The position numbers and the translations under genes were made by a program. This document shows, in pieces, positions 8,824 to 16,757 of a DNA stretch of 64,000 nt. The notes under the pieces were generated by a model. That model had not been told where the DNA came from. It ran no database searches and worked only from the letters and a program-made list of their open reading frames with translations. How positions within the stretch are numbered: position 1 is the stretch's first letter; each line of letters starts with the position of its first letter. Source of the DNA: Chloroflexota bacterium (GTDB lineage Bacteria; Chloroflexota; Limnocylindria; QHBO01); NCBI GenBank assembly GCA_040902225.1, contig JBBDXT010000004.1, forward strand, positions 54,060 through 118,059, given 5' to 3'.

Positions 8824-9458
8824 TCTGAGAGTCGTCCACGCCGGATGAGGGTCCGTGAGCGGTGGCAGTTGGCGCAGACGATATCGCACTTCGCCGCCTC
8901 CGCCAACATGCTCGCAATACCCGCTCGGCCAACCATCCGCGTAACACCGAAGCGCTTCATCGCCGGCTCGCGATGATCGAAGTCCATCGCACATGGAGGG
9001 AATCGCCTCCCGCAATCTGCACACGGCACATCGCGAAGCTGGTCGAGGAGCCCGGTCTGTTCTCGCCAGCGAGCGCGTTTGCGCTCGATGTATCTCGACG
9101 AGCCACGGAGGGGCGCAGGGCCGGTCACGCGTTCGACTTGCGCCGTGTGGGTGCGGAGTCGATGGCAATTCGCGCAGACGACGTCGCACTTGCCTACCTC
9201 AGACAGCAGACGCTCCCGCGACATCAGCATCGCGCGGCCAGCAGTCAAGCGGAACAACTTGTCTGCGGGATTTCGGTGGTCGAAGTCCATCTGATCGGGC
9301 CTGAACACGGTTCCACAGTCGGCACATGGTCCCTTACGAAGATTCCTCAGCATCTCTAAGGTCAAGGCCTGGCGGTCCCTTACGCGCTGAATCTCGCGCT
9401 GACGGTTTCGCCAGTAGTAGGTCACATTCGTCTGACGCTGGCTGGGGCGCTGGTGCAC
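8814..9458 (-). CDS. Tandem HNH-like zinc protein
   Basis: A 214-residue protein made of two copies of one module. Each has a CADCG zinc knuckle, a DFDHR core and a CD(V/I)VCANCHR second knuckle (first copy about residues 45-97, second about 140-195). CxxC...DHR...CxxC is the HNH/beta-beta-alpha-metal nuclease signature, so DNA binding or nicking is likely. The start chosen is GTG at 9458, because TATAAT (9465-9470) lies six bases upstream and the more upstream frame is antisense to the cupin gene. GTG at 9425 is the alternative. The stop codon TAG is formed by tRNA-Gly positions 8-10, so the gene ends inside the tRNA. Confidence 0.75.
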   Translation of the reverse strand: MHQRPSQRQTNVTYYWRNRQREIQRVRDRQALTLEMLRNLRKGPCADCGTVFRPDQMDFDHRNPADKLFRLTAGRAMLMSRERLLSEVGKCDVVCANCHRLRTHTAQVERVTGPAPLRGSSRYIERKRARWREQTGLLDQLRDVPCADCGRRFPPCAMDFDHREPAMKRFGVTRMVGRAGIASMLAEAAKCDIVCANCHRSRTLIRRGRLSERE

Positions 9459-9464
9459 AGGGTA

Positions 9465-9470
9465 ATTATA
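9465..9470 (-). promoter_or_regulatory. Consensus -10 box (TATAAT) for the HNH gene
   Basis: A perfect TATAAT on the minus strand, six bases before GTG at 9458, places the predicted transcription start on the start codon itself. No convincing -35 element is visible. Confidence 0.55.
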
Positions 9471-9551
9471 GAACGTCTGTTCTGGGTTGACCTTGGAGCC
9501 GCACCAAGGCGTACCGTGCGCTCGTCCGAACTCCCTTCGACTGGAGGAGCA

Positions 9552-9896
9552 GTGGCCATCATTGTCAAGAGCCTGGATACGCCCGACGAGGCGTACGACT
9601 TCGGCAAAGCGGGTCGATATGACATCTCGGTCATCGGCGACTCGATGGCCGCCCGCTCGGTGCTCAATCCCGGCTGGAGCTGGGAAGAGCACGTCAAGCA
9701 ATATGCGGAGGGCGCCCAGAGCTGTCCCGAGACCCACCACGAGTACGTCATCTCCGGCCACATGCGCTACCTGACCGATGAGGGGGACGAGATCCTCGCC
9801 AAGCCGGGAGATCACCTCGTCATTGGGCCAGGTCACCTGGCCTGGGTGATCGGCGACGAGCCGTGCATCACGATCGATATGGAGATCAGCGGGTAG
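9552..9896 (+). CDS. Cupin domain protein
   Basis: A 114-residue single-domain cupin. The conserved barrel motifs are ETHHEYVISGHMRYLTDEG and KPGDHLVIGPGHLAWVIGD, and the paired histidines of the first motif are potential metal ligands. GTG at 9552 was chosen because GGAGGA sits four bases upstream; the longer frame back to 9453 overlaps the divergent HNH promoter. Small cupins of this type bind metals or small molecules or act as isomerases; the substrate is unknown. Confidence 0.8.
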   Translation: MAIIVKSLDTPDEAYDFGKAGRYDISVIGDSMAARSVLNPGWSWEEHVKQYAEGAQSCPETHHEYVISGHMRYLTDEGDEILAKPGDHLVIGPGHLAWVIGDEPCITIDMEISG

Positions 9897-9905
9897 CGCG
9901 CCTAT

Positions 9906-10829
9906 CTAGCGACCGGCCAGCGCCTCGACCAAGGGGGCCATCGCCTCCATCGATCCCTGGCGGATGGCGTAGTGGCTGATCCCGTTGCGCGCGCGACGCC
10001 GCTCCAGCTGATCACGGAGAGTCGCCATCGTCCCATACAGGAAGTACGGGCTGCCGACGAGCCCAACCGACGCCAGCTTGGCCGCTGCCAGGAGCGAGTG
10101 CGGCGCGGGCCGACCGCTGCCGACCATCCCAGCATCCACGATGAACAGGTTCAGCTCCAGGCCGTCGAACCGGTCGCCCGCCGCCTCGCGGACGATCGCG
10201 ACCTTGCGATCGAGGGCGGCCTCGCCGACGTCGGTCAGGATCGGTCGGCCGCGACGGCTGAACTGGGGGATGAAGCCGACGATATCGGCCTCACGGGCAG
10301 CCAGGCGCAGCATTCGCGGGCCGCCGCCACCCATGATGATCGGCGGATGCGGCTGCTGGATCGGTCGTGGCCAGATGCGAGCCGCACCGAGCTCGTAATG
10401 CGGGCCGCGGTGGGTCACTGTCTCACCTGCCAGCAGCCGCTTGACCAGACCGCTCGCCTCGACCAGGCGGTCGATCCGGCGCCCGGGCGCGTCATAGGGC
10501 ATCCCCAGCTGCCGGTAGTCGGCGGTGCGCCAGCCAGCCCCCAGACCGAGCTCCAGCCGCCCGTTTGACAGGAGGTCGAGCGTCGCGGCCTCGCGCGCCA
10601 GCATCAATGGATGGCGAAAGTCATTGGCGAACACGAACCCGCCGACGCGCAGTGCGGTGGTGGCCGTCGCGGCTGTCGCCAGGGCGGCGATGGGGGACAG
10701 CTGCTGTCCCAGGTGGTCCGGGACGAGCAGCGCGCTGTAGCCGAGAGCCTCGGCGCGCCGGGCGAGCGCCACCCACGCATCGGCGCTGCGAGCGTGGCTG
10801 GCAGTGACGGCAAAGCGGAAGGCGCGCAC
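9906..10829 (-). CDS. LLM-class F420-dependent oxidoreductase
   Basis: A 307-residue luciferase-like monooxygenase fold protein (FRFAVTASH at the start, LGLGAGWRTADYRQLGMPY, PPIIMGGGGPRMLRLAAREADIVGF), resembling the TIGR03621-type F420 family. It probably transfers hydride between coenzyme F420 and an unidentified alcohol or ketone. GTG at 10829 is preferred over the TTG at 10853 because TACCGT lies six bases before it, the leaderless pattern seen across this window. It converges on the cupin gene. Confidence 0.85.
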   Translation of the reverse strand: MRAFRFAVTASHARSADAWVALARRAEALGYSALLVPDHLGQQLSPIAALATAATATTALRVGGFVFANDFRHPLMLAREAATLDLLSNGRLELGLGAGWRTADYRQLGMPYDAPGRRIDRLVEASGLVKRLLAGETVTHRGPHYELGAARIWPRPIQQPHPPIIMGGGGPRMLRLAAREADIVGFIPQFSRRGRPILTDVGEAALDRKVAIVREAAGDRFDGLELNLFIVDAGMVGSGRPAPHSLLAAAKLASVGLVGSPYFLYGTMATLRDQLERRRARNGISHYAIRQGSMEAMAPLVEALAGR

Positions 10830-10892
10830 CCGGCAACGGTACGCGACGCGCAACTGGCTGCGCGTCCTACACTCCGGTCAGGAGGTTTGCAC

Positions 10893-10955
10893 ATGGCCGA
10901 CAAGACACCCAAGCGACCACCCAAGCCGAAGAAGCCGAAGAAGCCGAAGGCCTAG
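10893..10955 (+). CDS. 20-residue Lys/Pro-rich microprotein
   Basis: A tiny ORF, MADKTPKRPPKPKKPKKPKA, too short for automatic callers. Its ATG is six bases after AGGAGG, a near-perfect Shine-Dalgarno, and the residues are dominated by Lys and Pro in KKPKKPK-type repeats. The polycationic character suggests nucleic-acid or membrane association, but no function can be assigned. It lies between two minus-strand genes and has its own short upstream region. Confidence 0.55.
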   Translation: MADKTPKRPPKPKKPKKPKA

Positions 10956-10965
10956 CGCAGCCGCG

Positions 10966-11940
10966 CTACGGGGTCGAGCCTGCCGTGAGACCGTGGACCG
11001 GCGGGATTGTTCCCATGCGCCCGGCCTGGTAATCCGCCACCGCCTGCAGGATCTCCTCGCGCGTATTCATCACGAACGGGCCGTAGTGGGCGATCGGCTC
11101 GCGGATCGGCTGACCGCCGAGCAGGAGGATCTCAAGGGTCGGTGACGGACCGGCCGGCGTGCGGTCGGCGCCGACCATGAGGTGGTCACCCGCTCCCAGG
11201 ACGGCGAGCTGTCCCTCGTAGATGGGTGCCTCCTCGGCACCGATGCGTCCGCTTCCCGCCAATACGTAGACCAGGGCGTTGAAGTCGGCGCGCCATGGGA
11301 CCTCGAGGCGAGCCTCGGGATGCAGCGTCGCGTGCGCGTAGGCGATCGGCGTGTAGGTGACCCCCGGTCCGGCGTGGCCGTCCAGCTCGCCGGCGATGAT
11401 GCGCACCAGCGCTGAGCCGTCGGTGTTGGTGATGAGCGCCACCCTGTCGGGAACGATGTCCTGGTAGCGTGGCGGGCTCCACTTCAGCCGGGCCGGCAGG
11501 TTGACCCACAGCTGCACACCATGGAACAGGCCGCCGCTGCGGACCAGGTACTCGGGCGGCATCTCCGAGTGCACGATCCCGGCTCCGGCGGTCATCCACT
11601 GGGTTGCGCCGTCGGTGATCATCCCGCCGCCACCCATGCTGTCGCGATGCTGCATCGCGCCGTCCAGCATGTAGGTCACGGTCTCGAAGCCGCGGTGCGG
11701 GTGGTCAGGTGCGCCCTTGGCCTCACCGGGGCCGTATTCGACGGCCCCCATCTGGTCGAGCAGGATGAATGGGTCGACGATCGACAGGTCGATCCCGGGA
11801 AACGGACGGCGCACCTGGAAGCCCTCGCCCTCGAGGGTCGTGATGGCGGTGACGATGCCTCGCAGCGGGCGCGCCACACTGCTGGGCGGCACGCTCGAAA
11901 GGCGGGGCAGGGTGAGAAGGTCGGCGGTCACGGCGGGCAT
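10966..11940 (-). CDS. Pirin family protein
   Basis: A 324-residue bicupin. Pirin signatures include DPFILLDQMG, HPHRGFETVTYMLDGAMQHRDS and GDGATQWMTAGAGIVHSEMP-like sequence with the N-domain metal-binding His/Glu set; a second cupin follows (GGQPIREPIAHYGPFVMNT). Bacterial pirins act as quercetinases or redox/stress-linked regulators; the substrate here is unknown. ATG at 11940 was chosen because GGAG sits about nine bases upstream and the TATAGT promoter would start transcription near 11966. An imperfect inverted repeat covers the promoter. Confidence 0.9.
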   Translation of the reverse strand: MPAVTADLLTLPRLSSVPPSSVARPLRGIVTAITTLEGEGFQVRRPFPGIDLSIVDPFILLDQMGAVEYGPGEAKGAPDHPHRGFETVTYMLDGAMQHRDSMGGGGMITDGATQWMTAGAGIVHSEMPPEYLVRSGGLFHGVQLWVNLPARLKWSPPRYQDIVPDRVALITNTDGSALVRIIAGELDGHAGPGVTYTPIAYAHATLHPEARLEVPWRADFNALVYVLAGSGRIGAEEAPIYEGQLAVLGAGDHLMVGADRTPAGPSPTLEILLLGGQPIREPIAHYGPFVMNTREEILQAVADYQAGRMGTIPPVHGLTAGSTP

Positions 11941-11951
11941 TGCGGGACTCC

Positions 11952-11984
11952 ATCGGTTTAGTTGCTGGGTCAACTATAACCGAT
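11952..11984. promoter_or_regulatory. Imperfect inverted repeat over the pirin promoter
   Basis: atcggtttagttg (11952-11964) and caactataaccgat (11971-11984) are reverse complements apart from one extra base. The repeat overlaps TATAGT (minus strand, 11973-11978) and the predicted start of transcription, so it may be a repressor site. The cognate regulator is not in the window. Confidence 0.45.
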
Positions 11985-12071
11985 TGTGTCGTTATGGCCC
12001 GGCCATTCATCGGTACGGGTTACTTCCGGGCGATGGTGGGGTCTGGTCTGGATCGATAGGGTCTGCTCCCG

Positions 12072-14183
12072 ATGGGATCCGCCGTATCGCGGCCGACCGA
12101 AGCAACTCCGCTGCCGCGCTATCGGCGAAGCGGACTGAGCTCGCGCGTCCGCCACCTCATTCGTCCGCGGGCGCGCCGTCACCTATTCCGTGACCCGTTC
12201 TTCCTGTACACCGCCGCGGTAGCGCCGATCGCGCTGACCGTTGCCGTGATCTCACGCGAGCCTCGCGACGTTCCCCTGGTCCTCGTCCTCAGTCCGATCT
12301 TCATCGGCCTGCAGGTTGTGCTGAGCCTCATCCCAACAAGGGTCCGGCCCTTGACGAAGCTTGGGTGGTCCTTCCTGCGGCTCGCCGTCAGCCTTCTCTA
12401 CGTGGCCGCATTGACCGAGGTGGTGGGAGGGCCGTCTCACCCGATGTTCGCCCTTTACGTCCCGGTGGTAGTCGCTGCCGCCGCGCTGGGGACGAGCCAG
12501 GCGGTGGTCATCGGTGCGGCGGCATCTCTCATCTATCTCGCGCCCGAGCTGGCCGTTCCCGGCTCCCGTGCCGAGGTCGTCCTGCGCGGCATCACCATGG
12601 CCGGCGTCAGCATCCTCGTGGCGATCGGGACACGGCGGCTGGTGATGGCCGTCGAACAGACGACTGGGCGGCTCCGTGCCGCGATGATCTCCGAGCGGCG
12701 CCATTCGCGCCAGATCGCCGGGATGGAGGCGGTCAGCCACCTTCTCGCGTCGGCGGGTCCCACGCCCGAGATGCTCGATCGGGCGCTGGGCGTGCTGGTC
12801 GACCAGTTCAACTACAACTATGTCTCGATCTACCTCGCCGAACGCGACCGGCTTCGGCTCGGCGCGCAACGCGGCTACCAGCAGCCGCCCGAGTCATTCG
12901 ATGGGACTGCCGGCGTGGTTGGGCGCGTGATGCGCAGCCACGAGCTCGCCTTCGTGCCGAATGTGGCACTTGATTCGGACTACGTGGCTGTCGATGACGA
13001 GGTGATGAGCGAGATCTGCGCGCCCCTGATCTACGACGGCGAGTTCCTGGGGATCCTGAACGTCGAGGCACTTGCGCCCCTGGACCGCACCGATCGTGAC
13101 CTGGTCGCCACCCTGGCCGGTCGGGTGGCCACGGAGGTGGCGCTCGGGCGCGACCGGCAGATGCTTTCCGACCGCGCCGCGGTCCTGCGCAGCCTGAGCG
13201 ACTTCACCAACGCGGTGAGCGGCGAGCTTGAGATGGCCCGTCTCGGTGCCGCCATGGTCGATGCCGTCCGCAAGGTGATCCCCGCCGACATCGTGACGCT
13301 CACCGTCCTGGAGCGCGAGACCGGCCGCTACCTCCTGCGGGCGGTGACCGATGTCGACCCGTCGATCCTGGGGCGCGAGATCAAGCCCGGCGAGGGGCTC
13401 GCGGGCCGGGCCATTCGCGATCGGACGGTCGTGGTCGACGAAAATTTTGACCGGGACCGATTCCCGGCCGCCTACCGAGACTCCTCGGAGCCGATGGCGT
13501 TGCTGGGCGCGGGGGTGCCGCTGCTACGGGATGGCGTGGTGGTGGGCGCCATCTCGATCCTGCGCCGCGATCGGTCCGACCTGTTCCGCCCGATCGAGCA
13601 TGAGGCGATGGAGCTGCTGGCCGGGCACGCTGGCCTGGCGATCTCGAATGCCTTCCTGCACGCCGAGGTCGAGCAGCTCGCAACCCACGATCCACTGACC
13701 GGCCTGTACAACCGGCGCTACTTCGACGAGGCCCTGACCCGCGTCGTCGCATCCTGGCGCCGCTCGCTTCACGCGGAGCGGCGTCCGGTGGCGGCGATCA
13801 TGTTCGACCTCGACCACTTCGGCGACTTCAACAGGCAGCACGGCCACCAGGTGGGCGACGAGGTGCTGCGCACGTTCGCCGGTCTCCTGCGCCGCCGATT
13901 CAGGGAGGCCGACCTGGTCGCGCGCTTCGGTGGGGAGGAGTTCGTGGCCGTCCTCGATGGCGCGACCCGCGACGCGGCAGTGGCGATCGCAGAGGAGATC
14001 CTGGCCGCGGTGGCCGACACGCCCGTCAAGGGCGACGACGGCACCCGACTGTCCGTCACCGTGTCGGCTGGCTGTGCCGAGCTGGACGAGTCCGAGCCGA
14101 CCAGCGAGCAGCTGCTGCGAACGGCAGACGTGGCCCTGTTCATGGCCAAGCGCGCGGGACGCAACCGGGTCGTGGCGGCCTAG
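12072..14183 (+). CDS. Membrane GAF-GAF-GGDEF diguanylate cyclase
   Basis: A 703-residue signalling protein. The N-terminal 200 residues contain about six hydrophobic segments, forming a membrane sensor unit. Two GAF domains follow (roughly 215-365 and 380-525), then a GGDEF domain (540-703). The catalytic motif is GGEEF at 620-624 and the product-inhibition site RxxD is R611-D614 (READ), so it should make c-di-GMP and be feedback-inhibited. DPLTGLYNRRYFDE opens the cyclase domain. TAGGGT lies nine bases before the ATG. Its TAG stop shares the tetranucleotide CTAG with the convergent ABC permease gene. Confidence 0.9.
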   Translation: MGSAVSRPTEATPLPRYRRSGLSSRVRHLIRPRARRHLFRDPFFLYTAAVAPIALTVAVISREPRDVPLVLVLSPIFIGLQVVLSLIPTRVRPLTKLGWSFLRLAVSLLYVAALTEVVGGPSHPMFALYVPVVVAAAALGTSQAVVIGAAASLIYLAPELAVPGSRAEVVLRGITMAGVSILVAIGTRRLVMAVEQTTGRLRAAMISERRHSRQIAGMEAVSHLLASAGPTPEMLDRALGVLVDQFNYNYVSIYLAERDRLRLGAQRGYQQPPESFDGTAGVVGRVMRSHELAFVPNVALDSDYVAVDDEVMSEICAPLIYDGEFLGILNVEALAPLDRTDRDLVATLAGRVATEVALGRDRQMLSDRAAVLRSLSDFTNAVSGELEMARLGAAMVDAVRKVIPADIVTLTVLERETGRYLLRAVTDVDPSILGREIKPGEGLAGRAIRDRTVVVDENFDRDRFPAAYRDSSEPMALLGAGVPLLRDGVVVGAISILRRDRSDLFRPIEHEAMELLAGHAGLAISNAFLHAEVEQLATHDPLTGLYNRRYFDEALTRVVASWRRSLHAERRPVAAIMFDLDHFGDFNRQHGHQVGDEVLRTFAGLLRRRFREADLVARFGGEEFVAVLDGATRDAAVAIAEEILAAVADTPVKGDDGTRLSVTVSAGCAELDESEPTSEQLLRTADVALFMAKRAGRNRVVAA

Positions 14184-14914
14184 GCTGGCTCGCCAGAGAT
14201 CTCGTACGCGCTGAGCCGGCGGATCGCGATCAGCGTTGCGACGACGAGGAGCGCGATGGCCACCACAAGCGCCGTGGTCAGGCTGAGCGGCGCGTCGAAG
14301 ATGTCGGCCGGGATGCCACCGATGCCATCGGCGAAGGCCAGGGTCAGCTGCCGGATGCTGAAGGTGCGCGTCCCGGCGAAGAGTCCGGCGAGCAGTCCCT
14401 CCCAGATCAGCACGTAGGCGAGGCCGAAGACCAGCGCGCGGCCCGTCACCAGGCTGACCGCAACGAAGACCGCGCAGTACAGCACGGAGCCGATCGCCGC
14501 CCCGGCCGTCATCCCGACCACCAGGCCCTCGCCGAGTCCGCCTGCCGCGATCAGGCCGGCCAGCAGCATCGGCCCGCAGGTGAGCGCTGCCGAGCAGAGG
14601 GCTGCCACCGCCAGCTTGGTGAGCACCACGGTCACACGGCTGATCGGCTTGGCCAGCAGGAAGATGGCGGTCCCGTCCTCGATCTCGGCGCCAAGCGCCC
14701 CCGTGCCGAAGATGAGCGCCACCAGCGGCATGAGCGTGCCGACACCCAGGTTGCTGAGCAGGCCGGCCGTAAACGGGAGCGCCCGCGCCTCCTCGCCGGC
14801 CAGGCGGAAGATCCCCGCCGCCAGCACCAGCACGCCGCCCAGCAGGAGCAGCAGCAGCGTCCGTCGCCGGGAGAGGAGCTGACGCAGCGTGATGCGCGCG
14901 ATGATCCCGTTCAC
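14180..14914 (-). CDS. ABC-2 type permease (last gene of four-gene ABC operon)
   Basis: A 244-residue protein with six hydrophobic segments and the cytoplasmic start typical of ABC-2 exporters (ITLRQLLSRRRTLLLLLLGG, then GTAIFLLAKPISR). It overlaps the preceding ATPase gene by four bases. It presumably pairs with that ATPase to export an unidentified lipid, peptide or drug. The layout is ATPase, permease, ATPase, permease, so two half-systems may form one heteromeric exporter. Confidence 0.8.
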   Translation of the reverse strand: MNGIIARITLRQLLSRRRTLLLLLLGGVLVLAAGIFRLAGEEARALPFTAGLLSNLGVGTLMPLVALIFGTGALGAEIEDGTAIFLLAKPISRVTVVLTKLAVAALCSAALTCGPMLLAGLIAAGGLGEGLVVGMTAGAAIGSVLYCAVFVAVSLVTGRALVFGLAYVLIWEGLLAGLFAGTRTFSIRQLTLAFADGIGGIPADIFDAPLSLTTALVVAIALLVVATLIAIRRLSAYEISGEPA

Positions 14915-15852
14915 CTCCGCACCAGGTAGCTGAAGACCGACTCGAGCGACTCGTCGGTGGGGAGCAGCTCGTGCAGGCTGATCTGGTGGCGCCGCGCAAT
15001 CCCGCTGACCGCGCGGCTGAACGCTCCGAAGTCGTTGGTGCGGACGGTCAGCAGCCCGCCGTCGAGCGCGGCGCCCGCGATCGTCGGCTCGGCCAGCAGG
15101 GCGGAGGCGAGTGCCCGGTCGTTGGAGGAGCGCACGGTGAACGTATGCGGCCGATCGGTCATCAGCCTGCGAATCTCGCGGAAGTCGCCCGACGCCGCGA
15201 GCCGCCCGGAGACGATCACCAGCACCCGCCCAGCGAGTCGCTCGACCTCCTCGAGGATGTGCGATGAGAAGAGGATGGTGCGGCCCTCGGCCGCCATTCG
15301 GTGCAGCAGGTCCATCATGTGCAGCCGCTGCCGAGGGTCCATCCCGTTGAAGGGCTCATCGAGGAGCAGGATCGGCGGGTCGTGGACCAGCCCGGCGGCC
15401 ACCTTGGCACGCTGCCGCATCCCCTTGGAATATGTGCCGATCGGCCGGTCGGCCGCGTATTCCAGCTCAACCAGGCCGATGGCCCGCGCTGCCGCCTCCT
15501 CGGCTTCCGCCGGTGCCATCCCCTGCAGCCGTGCGTTGGCGACCGCGAACTCACGGCCGGTGAGGAACGGGTAGACCGCTTCGCGCTCAGGGACCAGGCC
15601 GATGCGGCGGTACATCTCCGGGTGGCGCCAGGAGGGCGAGCCACCAACCGTCACGGTTCCCGATGAAGGAGCCAGGAAGCCCCCGACCATGTGCAGGATC
15701 GTCGACTTGCCTGCCCCGTTCGGTCCGAGCAGGCCGGTCACGCCCCCCTCCAGCCTGAAGCTGATGTCGTTGACCGCGACCACGTTGCCGTACCAGCGCG
15801 AGACGTTGGTGAGCTCCACCGCCTCCGCGCCCGCGACTCCCGCCTCGCTCAT
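14911..15852 (-). CDS. ABC transporter ATP-binding protein
   Basis: A 313-residue CcmA/NodI-type ATPase with Walker A GPNGAGKST, signature YSKGMRQR, Walker B LLLDEPFNGMDP and the H-loop SSHILEEVE, plus a C-terminal extension of about 80 residues as in ABC-2 exporters. ATG at 15852 overlaps the upstream permease stop by four bases; the longer frame upstream is antisense read-through. It drives the adjacent permeases. Confidence 0.9.
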   Translation of the reverse strand: MSEAGVAGAEAVELTNVSRWYGNVVAVNDISFRLEGGVTGLLGPNGAGKSTILHMVGGFLAPSSGTVTVGGSPSWRHPEMYRRIGLVPEREAVYPFLTGREFAVANARLQGMAPAEAEEAAARAIGLVELEYAADRPIGTYSKGMRQRAKVAAGLVHDPPILLLDEPFNGMDPRQRLHMMDLLHRMAAEGRTILFSSHILEEVERLAGRVLVIVSGRLAASGDFREIRRLMTDRPHTFTVRSSNDRALASALLAEPTIAGAALDGGLLTVRTNDFGAFSRAVSGIARRHQISLHELLPTDESLESVFSYLVRR

Positions 15853-16757
15853 GCGGCGATCCGCCGGTACCGCCACAGCACCGCGACGATGCCCACCAGG
15901 GTCAGGGCGGCCGTCAGGACTCCGAAGACCCACAGATCCAGGTCGGCACGGAAGACCGGAGAGTCCGGGATGCTCTGCCCGAGCAACCAGTCGCGGGTCC
16001 CGTCGAGCAGCACGAACGGATTGATCAGCGGCGCCACCAGCGACAGGCGCCCGCGGCCGGCCTCGGACAGGATGCCGCCCACCGCGGCCGTCACCAGGAA
16101 GACGGCAATGATCGCTCCGGTCGCATAAGCGCGCCGGGGCGTGAAGGAGGCGATCGCCATCCCCAGCGCCGCCAGCGGAAGCGCGTAGATCAAGGGCGCG
16201 CCGACGATCTGCGGCAGGTTGCCGAGCTGGTCACCGAACGCGGCGACGACGTCAGTCGAGGCGAGGATCGCCGCGAAATAGATGACCAGCAGTGGTGCGA
16301 GGGCCAGCATGAAGAGTGCGGCCGCCATCGCGCCGAACTTGGCGAGCGCGTAATCGCTGCGGGCCAGCGCGTGGCTGAAGTAGAGCGAGAGGACATGGTT
16401 GCGCTGGTCGCTGCTCACCAGCTCCGGCGCCTGCGCGGCGACGAAGAGGGCCAGGATGGGCTGCAGGTCCCACAGGTAGTTGTCGTAGTTGAAGGGCGAC
16501 AGGCCGCTTGGCGCGAGCGCCTGGATCGCTCCGGCCACCGCCGCCGGCACGATCATGATCGCGCTGAGACCCCAGGGAACGACCTTCGAGCGCCCGGGGC
16601 GACCGAGTCCGAAGGCGGCCCGCAGGCTGGCCACGAAGAGCGTCGCGAATGCTGCTCTCCGTCCAAGGCGGGGCCCATCGTAGCCGCGGTAGCCCAGGTC
16701 GTAGATCGCCCCGGTTGCGCTCTCACGCGGCGCGACCGCCGCCTCACGCCGCGTCAT
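15849..16757 (-). CDS. ABC-2 type permease
   Basis: A 302-residue membrane protein with a cytoplasmic N-terminal segment containing YDLGYRGYDGPRLGRR, a motif common in bacterial ABC-2 permeases paired with CcmA-like ATPases, and six hydrophobic spans. It overlaps its neighbours on both sides (14 bases upstream, four downstream), so translation is probably coupled. Substrate unknown. Confidence 0.8.
   Translation of the reverse strand: MTRREAAVAPRESATGAIYDLGYRGYDGPRLGRRAAFATLFVASLRAAFGLGRPGRSKVVPWGLSAIMIVPAAVAGAIQALAPSGLSPFNYDNYLWDLQPILALFVAAQAPELVSSDQRNHVLSLYFSHALARSDYALAKFGAMAAALFMLALAPLLVIYFAAILASTDVVAAFGDQLGNLPQIVGAPLIYALPLAALGMAIASFTPRRAYATGAIIAVFLVTAAVGGILSEAGRGRLSLVAPLINPFVLLDGTRDWLLGQSIPDSPVFRADLDLWVFGVLTAALTLVGIVAVLWRYRRIAA

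Noticed and set aside
8689-8976. Plus-strand ORF running through tRNA-Gly
   Set aside because: It reads the tRNA and the HNH gene backwards and begins inside the TetR operator; no coding evidence.
9487-9520. TTGACC...TACCGT as a promoter for the cupin gene
   Set aside because: Spacing of 19 bases is long and the -10 is weak; not enough to annotate.
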